Positions 55,886 to 64,000 of a stretch of DNA of 64,000 bases are shown piece after piece (positions within the stretch are counted from its first letter, which is position 1; each line of letters starts with the position of its first letter). A model generated the notes under the pieces. The model had not been told where the DNA came from and did no database searches. It worked only from the letters and a program-made list of their open reading frames with translations. The DNA comes from Xanthostigma xanthostigma (taxonomy: Eukaryota; Arthropoda; Insecta; Raphidioptera; Raphidiidae). The position numbers and the translations under genes were made by a program. The stretch spans positions 5,434,001 to 5,498,000 of the forward strand of contig OY754466.1 of the NCBI GenBank assembly GCA_963575645.1, given 5' to 3'.

Positions 55886-56089
55886 GGGGAGGACGGGGTA
55901 AATTGTAACACGGGTCAATTGTAACAGTGACTATTTTAGTGACATCTACCAACAAAATGAGAAAATGATTCTACTACGTTGATAAACATTCAGTCACCAG
56001 CGACTGAATGTACATCAATGCAATGTTCTCATTTTGTTGGTATAGATGTCACTGAAATAGTCACTGTTTCAATTGACCCCGTCCTCCCC
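55886..56089. mobile_element. Tc1/mariner-type MITE
   Basis: Ends GGGGAGGACGGGG and CCCCGTCCTCCCC are inverted and the match extends about 60 bp inward with few mismatches. TA on both sides, and the empty site at 11959 has a single TA. Confidence 0.8.
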
Positions 56090-56168
56090 TACTAATTTAG
56101 GTCAAAATTCAATTTTCTAAATTTTACAATATTTTATCGTTTTGAGGCGTCTCAATTTCAAAAACATA

Positions 56169-56648
56169 CAGTGTAACATCTTTATTACCTCCTTCGTTAT
56201 AACGAAAAACTCCCTATATCGTAGAAATTACAATTTGGTTGGTTTACCTTAAAACCCATACATTAATACCCTCTTTATAGCGCAACAGCCATTCTCTATT
56301 ACGAAGAAATATGTTCATATTTAGGCGTCAGCAAATGTTTACAAGACGAAAGAGGACGATTCTGAACCATCACCAACTGTTCAACAAGGACTTGATGCCG
56401 CCAAACTTTTCGAAAAAATCTTATTGTTTAATGAAGATGATTCCACCACATCCCAAGCCTGCATAAGATACTTAATAAAATACAAAACAAATATTGGCGT
56501 AGCAAAAAACGTCAGGTAAAGTTAACAGACCATATTATGTGTTTGGAATAAATTAATTAGGTGAAATTTGGTTATTTTTCGTTCTTCTCTCCATATAACG
56601 AAAAAAAATGGTCGGTTCCTTGAGATTCGTTATAAAAAGGTTACACTG
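56169..56648 (+). mobile_element. pogo/Tigger-type element, internally deleted
   Basis: CAGTGTAACATCTTTATTAC and its inverted partner ending GGTTACACTG, flanked by TA. The empty site AACATATTTTTGG lies near 12030. Contains a transposase tail. Confidence 0.75.
56325..56519 (+). pseudogene. pogo/Tigger transposase C-terminal fragment
   Basis: 64-codon open frame without ATG, ending at a TAA. Residues GLDAAKLFEKILLFNEDDST and IRYLIKYKTNIG resemble the helical, acidic tail of Tigger/jerky-type transposases, after the catalytic DDE domain, which is missing. Position inside a CAGTGTAAC-ended element supports the call. Confidence 0.5.
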
Positions 56649-56739
56649 TATTTTTGGAAAAAAGTCTGTTTGTCTGTGAACACGATACAGGTCAAATGGA
56701 TGAGCGTATTGAAAGCAAATGGGAGGATGTTTGATATAT

Positions 56740-57242
56740 ATTCGTTTCTAATTTTGCACACTGCTTGTAACGTTCTTCTTTTTGTTGTATTACAATATGA
56801 AGCTCAGATGACAGATCGAAGAAATATTTTAATAAAATTGTCATATAGAGGCGCAAGTAGCAAAAGCGTTGAGCTAAGTCGTCAGATGGCATCATGCAGC
56901 ATTGCTGTGACGTTCAGCGTTGCTCGTTGTTTCAAAATTAAAGCCGTCAGATGGCAGTATGCAGTATTGTGTCTGTTGTATTACAATATGAAAGTCAGAT
57001 GACAGATCGAAGTGTTGACGTTGTTTCAAAATTAAAGGCGTCAGATGGCAGACGTTGTTCATCGTTGCTGTATTTTAATTAATTTACAAAAACAAAAGCA
57101 ATAATAATTTTTTTAGTTGTCGATGTCAGTAGAGCAAGCAATTATCTGTAAAATGATATATAATTTATGTGGAGAATTTGTGAGGTTTTTTTTCTAAAAA
57201 GGGAGGCAAACATCTTTAACCTTATCGTATTAATATATATGA
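56740..57242 (-). mobile_element. Helitron-2, copy 4 (3' truncated)
   Basis: The 5' TC end is at 57242 on the minus strand. Interior matches copies 1-3; hairpin and CTAG are lost at 56740. Confidence 0.72.
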
Positions 57243-57788
57243 ATCTATCGAGTTGTTACATACTACAATTTTTGCATCTACCCCCTATAAAACAGCTGGT
57301 TTTTGTAATTTTCAGTTTCAATATTTTTGACTATCCAAATTTCAGGTCTATTTGGTTGTTTATGAAAATTACTATGGATCGTCATATACTTTCATTGGTA
57401 ACTGTGAGGTCGTTTATAGAAATTACTGTTGAATTGGTTATACAGGGATGAAAGCAGCTTATTTTAAAAGATGGTGTGCAAAAAGAAATTAGTTTCTTCA
57501 GGCAGATTTTTTAAACCAAAACTACAGCGAAGGCCTATGCAAGCTACCTTTTTATTATAAAAATGTAAGATTAGCTTCTAAATAAATAATCTGATTTTTG
57601 AGTTTTCGAAATATGCCACATACGAAATGACAATGGAGACGAAAGACATTTCACTGTTCAAGGAAGTTTACGACTCGGTTGCAAATAGAAAACAGGGAAC
57701 TGTGATTCACTAAATTGTTATACATAAGGATGGGAAAACTATACTCTGTACACGCGACAGTTGTAAGCCATTGTTTATTCATTTAAAT

Positions 57789-58099
57789 ATTTTAACCTTA
57801 CCAGCTCAGTATATTTATAACTGTTTGATTTTTGTTAAAAAACATTTAGAGAAATTTAATAATCATACGTCCCTGCACCAGTACAATACAAGAAAAAAGA
57901 AGATCTTGTCATTCCTTTGTTTCTAACAAAAAATTCAACTTTTGCTCCTAATTACTTAGGTTTACAATTTTTTAACAAACTGTCTTTGGCCACTAGAAGC
58001 ATGGCCCTTAACATGTTTAAAAAAACTGTTTATAAATATTTGATTAAGGAGTGCTTCTATAAGTACGAAGAATTTTTGGAGATGGAAAATGCACCCTAA
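57789..58099 (+). pseudogene. LINE reverse-transcriptase C-terminal fragment, frameshifted
   Basis: Frame 1 reads LPAQYIYNCLIFVKKH and HQYNTRKKK. After a frameshift near 57897 the next frame reads DLVIPLFLTKN, FFNKL, MFKKTVYKYLIKECF and YEEFLEM, ending at a TAA. The order YI..CLxFVKK, YNTR, NKLP-like, FKKxxxxYL, FYxxEEF is the usual tail of non-LTR retrotransposon polymerases. The polymerase core is absent. Confidence 0.6.
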
Positions 58100-58203
58100 C
58101 ATTGTATATATCTTTGTTTTTTCTCTTTTGACGTGTTTTTAATCTATCTATCTACAAATATTAAGAGCACTGTGGTTGAAACAAAAATAAAAAATACGGA
58201 ATA

Positions 58204-58328
58204 GTTACTTCTTACCACAACAGTTTTATTAGCGGATGTACATTTCGGGAGCTATGCTCTCATCTTCAGCAAACACTAAGCTCCCGAAATGTACATCCGC
58301 TAATAAAACTGTTGTGGTAAGAAGTAAC
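58204..58328. repeat. 50-bp perfect inverted repeat with hammerhead-like loop
   Basis: Arms 58204-58253 and 58279-58328 are exact inverted copies. The minus strand through the loop reads CTGAAGATGAGAGC, then CTCCCGAAATGTAC, which has box 1 and box 2 order of a hammerhead. Stem II is short and interrupted. A Penelope-type terminal repeat is likely. Confidence 0.5.
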
Positions 58329-58390
58329 GATTCTGTATTTTTTATTTTTATACTCTGTAAGAGGAATCACTCCAAAAATATAAATGTTAA

Positions 58391-58665
58391 AAAAGTGCGA
58401 TTCATGACCCTCTAACTAAATTTTACCCTGCAACTAAATATCGCCCTGTAATTAAATGTTACTCTGTAACTAAATTATGCCCTGTCATCTATTAAATTTC
58501 GCTTTGTCAGCTAACGAAATTCTAGTAACTAAATATCACCTTGTAAATAAATTTCTCCATGTAACTAAATTTTAGCCCTCTCATCTCGTTGTCGCCTTTA
58601 ACAAAAGCCAAGTTATAATCCAACGCATACACAAAGCAAGCGTCACGCGCTGTCATCTAACGAAA
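58391..58665 (+). repeat. Degenerate 18-bp repeat array, copy 2
   Basis: Consecutive 18-bp variants such as CAACTAAATATCGCCCTG and TAACTAAATTATGCCCTG, then text shared inverted with 31.9-32.1 kb (AAAGCAAGCGT). Confidence 0.6.
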
Positions 58666-58862
58666 TAGAAATATTTGTTTATTTAGAAATATTTATTTGC
58701 TCCCAAAGAGTTCAATAAATCAATATCTACAGTGTGTACTATACAGTATACACAATTGTTGGGGTGTAAATAATGACGTATTGTTTCACTGTTGAGAGTG
58801 ATTGTTACGCTATATGGAATTTTTCAATATCTGGGTAACAATGTCAACCCAACAAACCTTAT

Positions 58863-59188
58863 AGTCAGAGTGCCCGTCATTTAAAATATGTCGACATATT
58901 CGAGGTGTCAGACATTTTAAATGGTTCATGTTATTTGTCAGAGAACATTATTTTAGCGTTTTGGTTGAAGTTTTTAAGCTATCCAATTAAAAAACAAACA
59001 GTATCTATACATTTTTTACATGTCGTCAAAGTGACATCTTTCGGAAAATTTAGAGGAAAAACGCCCCAAAATAAAAAAAAAAAAAAAACATAGAGGAAAT
59101 AGGTGTCAGACTAGGCCTAATGAAACTATATACAAAGTTTGGGGAGAGTATTTGTCAGTAAAATTTTTGCCGACGGGCACTCTGACTA
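58863..59188. mobile_element. Inverted-repeat element R6, copy 2
   Basis: GTCAGAGTGCCCGTC and GACGGGCACTCTGAC ends with TTATA/TATTA flanks. Contains one arm of the palindrome found whole at 30412-30495. Confidence 0.72.
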
Positions 59189-59231
59189 TTAACAATTACT
59201 ACGTTTTAAGGAGTTTTTCATTAAAAAAAAA

Positions 59232-59269
59232 ATTGGTTGTCTCTTAAGTCGGTTTACGGACGATAGTTC
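59232..59269 (+). repeat. R1 repeat, end fragment
   Basis: Only ATTGGTTGTCTC...GTCGGTTTACGGACGATAG remains. Confidence 0.6.
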
Positions 59270-59663
59270 AAAAGTTAAAGAGTTTACACTGTATAATTAA
59301 TAATTATGACAATAATATTTGATTGTTGCGTAACCAAAAACTAACACATAACACAGTTTTTCTCATATCCTATATTTTTCTCATCCTTGTGTGGCGATAT
59401 TACTGCCTTCTTTCGTCAGCATTCGGAGGCAACATAAACCTTAGAATGTTACAGCCTTACATAACTGCGCTACATAAAATAGTAGCAGAACTTTATTGTA
59501 ACTACTGGATTATGAAACATAGACTGTATATATAGTAAATTTTACTTAAAAAACAACTTGAACCGCCTGTCTTTGCCGTCGTTTCACTAGGCTGTCAACA
59601 AAGCAACCAGAACCACCAACAGGATGCAATTTCAATGAATCAATTTTACAGCAAACAATAATA

Positions 59664-60280
59664 TCTATACTAATATATAAAGCTGAAGAGTTTGTTTGTT
59701 TGTTTGTTTGAATGCGCCAATCTCAGAAACTACTGGTTCAAATTGAAATTTTTTTTTTGTTGGATAGCCCATTTATCGAAGAAGGCTATAGGCTATATAA
59801 TATCACGCTACGACCATTAGGAGCGGAGCATTAATGAAAAATGTTGCAAAATGTATCTCAAAAATAAGCTTCTATTCAGGTGAAATGTACTAACTAAATA
59901 TACTCATATTGGCGTTGTGTGCACACAACGTCGGATGGCTCAATCGGTTGTTCATGCGACTGTCAATATCAGGGTCCTGGGTTCGAGCCCCACGTTGGCC
60001 GAAAATATTTTTATTTTTTTTTTATTTTCTTCATTGCTTTATTCTAAGGCTTACATTTTTTATTTTAATTTTATTTAATTAATTAAAAAAAAAGTTATTA
60101 GTTTAAAAAAGTATATAAATACTGCTTTTTATAGACAAAAGCTTTTGAACGGTAACTCCGATCATCATGAAATTTGGACACAACATTCATCTCGGTAAAC
60201 TAAGATGAATGTGTGTACTCATGTTCCTCCCTTCCCCATTCGTTCTTTTACACCCTGGTGAAACCGGGCGGGACCGCTAG
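59664..60280 (+). mobile_element. Helitron-1, copy d
   Basis: TCTATACTAATATATAAAGC start and ACCGCTAG-T end. Same interior as copies a and e. Confidence 0.8.
59929..60001 (+). tRNA. tRNA-derived segment inside Helitron-1 copy d
   Basis: GGCTCAATCGGTTGTTCATG D-arm region, loop CTGTCAAT (anticodon changed) and T-arm GGTTCGAGCCCC close to consensus. Pseudo-tRNA. Confidence 0.5.
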
Positions 60281-60323
60281 TTATTTATAATTCAAATCTT
60301 TGATTAACGTCTGAATAGAACTC

Positions 60324-60530
60324 TTCAAATAAATAAAATTGTCGACCAAATTTTTTCAGACTATATATTGACATAAAAAATAAAATTATAAATCAATATT
60401 ATAAAAGATGGCATTTCGATCCGGATTTGGATCTTCTTCATTATTTTGTAATATAGATTTATAATTATATTTTTTATGTCAATATATAGTCTGAAAAAAT
60501 TGGTCGACAATTTTAATTATTTACAATTCT
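60324..60530. repeat. Penelope-like terminal inverted repeats with hammerhead-like motif
   Basis: Arms around ATTGTCGACCAA (60340) and TTGGTCGACAAT (60500). On the minus strand 60440-60408: ATGAAGA, stem GATCC/GGATC, GAAATGCC. Box 1 lacks the leading C and the cleavage region is altered, so it is probably dead. Confidence 0.5.
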
Positions 60531-60609
60531 CTAAAATTTTAATTTTTACGTTAAAAACTTCTTAGATCAAGTAAAATCGGCGCTGCCGTTTTGAATTTTT
60601 ATTTTATTT

Positions 60610-60905
60610 TTTTTATTTATTGTAGATAAGTTTTAAAACAGAACATAAAATCTAACAGTAAATTTCATGATTTTTAGCTTTAGAAAGGTTGGCCAATTAG
60701 TAAACTATCTGCAGATCATGGAAAAATTCAGGCCAAAAAGTCAGAGTATTTTTTTTCAAATTGGGAATTTTGTAAAAAGAAAACCGAAGTAGATTTTCTC
60801 GAAAACGACACATTTCCGACCCCCAAATGATAGGGATTAAATCATTCCAAGTTAGTCATAGTTTCTTCTCTCGAGAGGAATACGAGCTATTACCGGTCAC
60901 CTGTA
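60610..60905 (+). repeat. Unclassified repeat, second copy of 4460-4755
   Basis: Shared blocks ATAAAATCTAA, GGCCAATTAGTAA and TCTCGAGAGGAATA. Class unknown. Confidence 0.55.
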
Positions 60906-61327
60906 TAATGGAATTTTCAGACACAAGTTGTATTGGAATCTTTTCAGCATCAGATGACTGACTCATTGCCCCCAGTTAGAAAGAGATTCAGTATCCCATG
61001 TATTTGGTGCGCTGTCATTTGTTAACTTTTGGATGAAGTAAGAACGAACACCCGTTCGTTTAAAATCAGACACTGAACAAAGACATTGTAAAGTTCTTCA
61101 AATCGTTGTAAATTATTAATAAATTCTAACCAAGTACAATGTGACATCATGTCACCAAATTAAAACCATACTCAAGTTTTAAATGAATAATCGATATATA
61201 AGTTTATACATGTTTTACTACGAATCTGGTGTCTTCATTATTATTACATAGGTACTTCAGATTGTTATATGTCCAACTAGTAACTAAAGTTTGATTATTC
61301 ATGAATTTGCAATACCGAGAAACCACA
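60906..61327. other. Spacer, nothing recognised
   Basis: Moderately AT-rich. No coding or repeat signal matched elsewhere in the window. Confidence 0.3.
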
Positions 61328-62079
61328 TCTATACTACTTAATATATAAAGCTGAAGAGTTTTTGTTTGTTTGGTTGTTTGAACGCGCTAATCTCAGGAAC
61401 TACTGGTTCAAAATTAAAAAAAAAAAAATTTTTTGTTAGATAGCCCATTTATTGAGGAAGGCTATAGGCTATATAATATCACGATACAACCAATAGGAGT
61501 GGAGCATCAATGAAAAATGTTGCAAAATGTATCTCAAAAATAAGCTTCTATTCAGGTGAAATGCCCTAACTAAATATACCGATATTAGCGTTGCACGTTT
61601 ACAAGCCCGGCTGGATCAGTCGGTAGCGCATGCGTCTGTTAATATCAGGGTCGTGGGTTCGAGCCCCACGTTGGGCGAAAATATTTTTAATTTTTTTTAT
61701 GTTCTACATTACTTTATTGTAAGGCTTACATTTAAATTTATTTTAATTTTATTTACGACAAATAAAAATTAAATAAATCTAATTAATAGCTCATTTGAAA
61801 ACTGTTATAACCTATATAAAAATTATTTTCCTACAGAGTTTTCAATTAAATATTTATTATATTTTATTAATTACAGTAATTATTGATTTAAAAGAAATTT
61901 ATTGCTTAAAAAAAGTATAAATACTGCTTTTTATCGACAAAAACTTTTGAACGGTAACTCCGATCATTATGAAAGGACACAACATTCATCTCGGTAAACT
62001 AAGATGAATGTGCGTACTCATGTCCTTCCCTTCCCCATTCGTTCTTTTGCACCCGGGTGAAAACGGGCGGGACCGCTAT
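61328..62079 (+). mobile_element. Helitron-1, copy e
   Basis: TCTATACTACTTAATATATA start; 3' hairpin CCCGG...CGGG decayed and the end mutated to CTAT. Carries the best-kept tRNA-Lys segment. Confidence 0.75.
61605..61677 (+). tRNA. tRNA-Lys-derived segment inside Helitron-1 copy e
   Basis: Acceptor GCCCGGC, T-arm GTCGTGGGTTCGAGCCCCAC and end GTTGGGCG look identical to insect tRNA-Lys(CTT). The D-arm has lost one base pair and the anticodon loop reads CTGTTAA, so it would not read Lys codons. Confidence 0.55.
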
Positions 62080-62171
62080 TTATATATAAATACGGGAAGG
62101 AAAAAAGAGTGTGGTATCGATTTGAGTGTGTTAATTCACACACATTGTGATGAAACATATATCGTGTTCTG

Positions 62172-62381
62172 ATGAAGGAAGGATTTGGTTGAGGATCATA
62201 AATAAGCTTTACCAATGTTACGCTAGTGGCCAACGTTTCAAAAAATTTATTTTCATCTTCATGACCTCAAGCTGGTCAAAAGGCTTTGAAGATGAAATTA
62301 AATTTTTCGAAACGTTGGCCACTAGCGTAACATTGGTAAAGCTTATTTATGATCCTCAACCAAAACTTTCCTTCATCGTAA
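62172..62381. repeat. Penelope-like inverted terminal repeats, decayed hammerheads
   Basis: Arms 62172-62261 and 62289-62381 are inverted and related to the arms at 33.9/34.8 kb (GGCCAACGTTTCGAAAAA-like text). Both hammerhead box 1 sequences have lost the first C (ATGAAGA on the minus strand, TTGAAGA on the plus strand). No coding interior. Confidence 0.65.
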
Positions 62382-62399
62382 CATTCTATTGGATCAACA

Positions 62400-63022
62400 C
62401 TACTTTATGCTGAATACATCGTTCTCTTCGTTTCAATGAGGGGAAGTAAACTATATATGTTTCATCACGATGTGTACGAATTAAGACAAGTAAAATCGAT
62501 TCAGGAGAAATCCATATAATAATAATCGTTTATTTCCAAAAGATCTACAAGTTACTTGGATTGTCATACAAAATAATCAGTTTGAGAAAAATTCGCTAAT
62601 GTTATAAAAATACTTTGAAAATAAGAATGACAAAAGAACCTCAATAACTTAGGTATGGTGTCCATCAAGATAATAATAATTAATAAGAAAAATCGCAGGA
62701 TTGTGGACATAAAATATTTTTATTTAGTGTCCACAATCCTGCGAATGAATTACGATTGAATTTAAACCACTGGGCGAAAGAAATTCCAAAAATATCAACG
62801 TTAACTCGAGTGAAGTCGCTGGTACATGCTAGTAAAAAATAACGACACTTTTAGTTAATTATGTTGTTTAAGATTTATCACAAAAATTTACAATTAGTTA
62901 TCACGAAAAACAATTTAAACAAACTAATGAACAACTACTTTCTATAACACACAATATTTATAATAAAGAATGTTATTGATTCGTTATCGATCACCAATCA
63001 AGTTAGTTTAGTTTGGTGGCAC
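62400..63022. other. Upstream region of the cuticle gene
   Basis: A hairpin with GTGGACATAAAATATTTTTATTTAGTGTCCAC-like arms lies at about 62703-62734, next to duplicated AATCCTGCGA. No other feature. Confidence 0.4.
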
Positions 63023-63061
63023 TATATAAAATGGCTGTGATTTGAGAGTAGCATCATCAGT
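63023..63061 (+). promoter_or_regulatory. Core promoter of the cuticular-protein gene
   Basis: TATATAAA at 63023-63030 and an arthropod-type initiator TCAGT at 63057-63061. The spacing is about 34 nt from the inner TATAAA, a few bases longer than usual. It gives a 5' UTR of about 50 nt to the ATG at 63108. The exact start site is inferred. Confidence 0.6.
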
Positions 63062-63107
63062 TACCAAACTTCACTTGCAGTGATAGCTATTATTTGTATC
63101 GTGAAAT

Positions 63108-64000
63108 ATGAAGTGGATGGTAAGTATTCATATTGTTTATTTATACTATTTGCTTAAAAAAAACTTTAAGCATGTCCAAGCACCCACCGTACAATAGTCT
63201 ACTGGATTACGCTTAGAGACTTTAACAGATATGATCGAAAACCAATTCGATTATTTAAAATCATTTTTTAAATTTCGAATGTTAATTAAATCTCCTCGCA
63301 AGGCAGACTGACATTCATAAAAAAACTGTTTGGGCAAATTCTGTTGTACGAAATCTATGTAAAATGTTCTCCTCTATCGTTTAAGACTGGTTTCAAACTG
63401 ATCTGATTTAAATTGAGCGATAAATAAGCAAAAAACTTTTTTTTTCTTAATTTTCTCCCCTCTGGGACCAAAAAACGGGCTTGGTTAGGATCTAAGTTAC
63501 CTGGAGACGAATCGAACAAAAAAAGTTTTTAAAATCGGTTAAGACGTTTGAGCTCTACACGTGACACAAAAAAGCGTGACATACAGATTCACAGACAAAG
63601 TGAATATAGGCGCTTCCAGCTAAAGCTTGGGTCGCGCCTAAAAAATTGATATTTCTCTATTCATCTGTATTTTCATCAAGTAGTTGTGTAGTATACAAAA
63701 TACTGACAATAATCCTATTCCTGAAATAATAAATTCGTCAACAAATGCTAGAACCTAAGAAGTTTCACTTATAACGTGCGAAAGTCTCACACACACACTT
63801 TTTTTTTGGTTTGTCACTGGTAACTTGATTATAAATTTTGTGATTATATAATTTGGTTTGATTTTCAGATAATTTTGGCTGCCACATTAGTGGTTAGTTC
63901 TGCGAAACCAGGGCCAGTTGAAAATGAATACATGTTTGATTATTCGGTTGGCGATTATGCCCGAACTGAAACGAAAACTGCCGATGGCATAACAAAAGGT
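63108..64000 (+). CDS. Cuticular protein, CPR-like (partial; exons 63108-63119 and 63869-beyond window)
   Basis: Start of a secreted exoskeleton protein. Exon 1 codes only MKWM and ends at ATG/GTAAGT. The 749-bp intron ends in TTTTCAG. Exon 2 continues in frame with a hydrophobic stretch (IILAATLVVSSA) that completes a signal peptide, with cleavage likely near SSA/KPGP. The mature start is followed by YMFDYSVGDYARTET, which fits the beginning of a Rebers-Riddiford chitin-binding consensus (YxFxYSV-type). The window ends 44 codons into exon 2, so the RR subtype cannot be decided. A very short first exon interrupting the signal peptide is a known habit of insect cuticle genes. A TATA box and initiator lie upstream. 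A transposon fragment shared with 48.9-49.0 kb lies in the intron. Confidence 0.82.

Larger units (their letters stand above)
55862..56740 (+). repeat. Repeat R2 with two nested TA-flanked insertions
   Basis: Outer text matches 11936-12140 (TTTAGGTCAAAA, GTTTTGAGG, GATACAGGTCAAA). The inserts are 55886-56089 and 56169-56648. Confidence 0.7.

Noticed and set aside
57167..57451. 94-codon plus-strand frame
   Set aside because: Its first part is the Helitron-2 end and the rest has no family signature.
61605..61677. Functional tRNA-Lys gene
   Set aside because: It lies inside a Helitron, the anticodon is altered and the D-arm is damaged; the other copies are worse.
1..64000. A conserved host gene other than the ZAD array and the cuticle gene
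   Set aside because: All other reading frames over 60 codons were compared by eye with known domains; only transposon fragments were recognised.

Overview
The window is AT-rich insect nuclear DNA. It holds spliced ZAD-type C2H2 zinc-finger genes, a cuticular-protein gene at the right edge, and a dense layer of Helitrons, hAT, Tc1/mariner and pogo-type elements, SINEs and Penelope-like elements. The order cannot be fixed from sequence alone. The ZAD expansion and the Helitron and SINE types are compatible with Lepidoptera, Coleoptera or a related group.

2.8-31.2 kb: a tandem array of six ZAD zinc-finger genes, all on the minus strand. Each gene has exactly two coding exons. Exon 1 is always 150 nt (50 codons, first CxxC pair of the ZAD). 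A phase-0 intron follows at the same position. Exon 2 completes the ZAD (second CxxC pair) and carries an acidic linker and 10-12 C2H2 fingers. Genes 1 and 2 are close paralogs, gene 3 is related to them, genes 4 and 5 form a second pair, and gene 6 is the most divergent. They look like DNA-binding nuclear regulators that dimerise through the ZAD. No target can be read from the sequence. Introns and intergenic spaces are filled with transposons, and several abut functional sites: a Helitron starts 9 nt from the gene 2 splice acceptor, and a hAT element with a perfect 8-bp target duplication lies a few bases past the gene 5 stop.

31-63 kb: no intact host gene is recognised. This part is a repeat graveyard. 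It holds SINEs, an about 310-bp MITE family, Helitrons with an embedded tRNA-Lys-like segment, a THAP-domain fragment between inverted repeats, a Penelope-like remnant (33.9-34.9 kb) with a GIY-YIG reading frame between 242-bp inverted arms that carry hammerhead-ribozyme cores, a pogo/Tigger transposase tail, a LINE reverse-transcriptase tail, and several nested insertions whose empty sites survive elsewhere in the window.

63.0-64.0 kb: TATA box, initiator, a 4-codon first exon and the start of exon 2 of a cuticular protein (CPR-like) on the plus strand, cut by the window end.

The most unusual items are the hammerhead/GIY-YIG Penelope remnant, the Helitron-tRNA chimeras, and the rigid exon design and shared VKIE motifs of the ZAD array. 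All coordinates and splice sites were read by eye. No database search was run.
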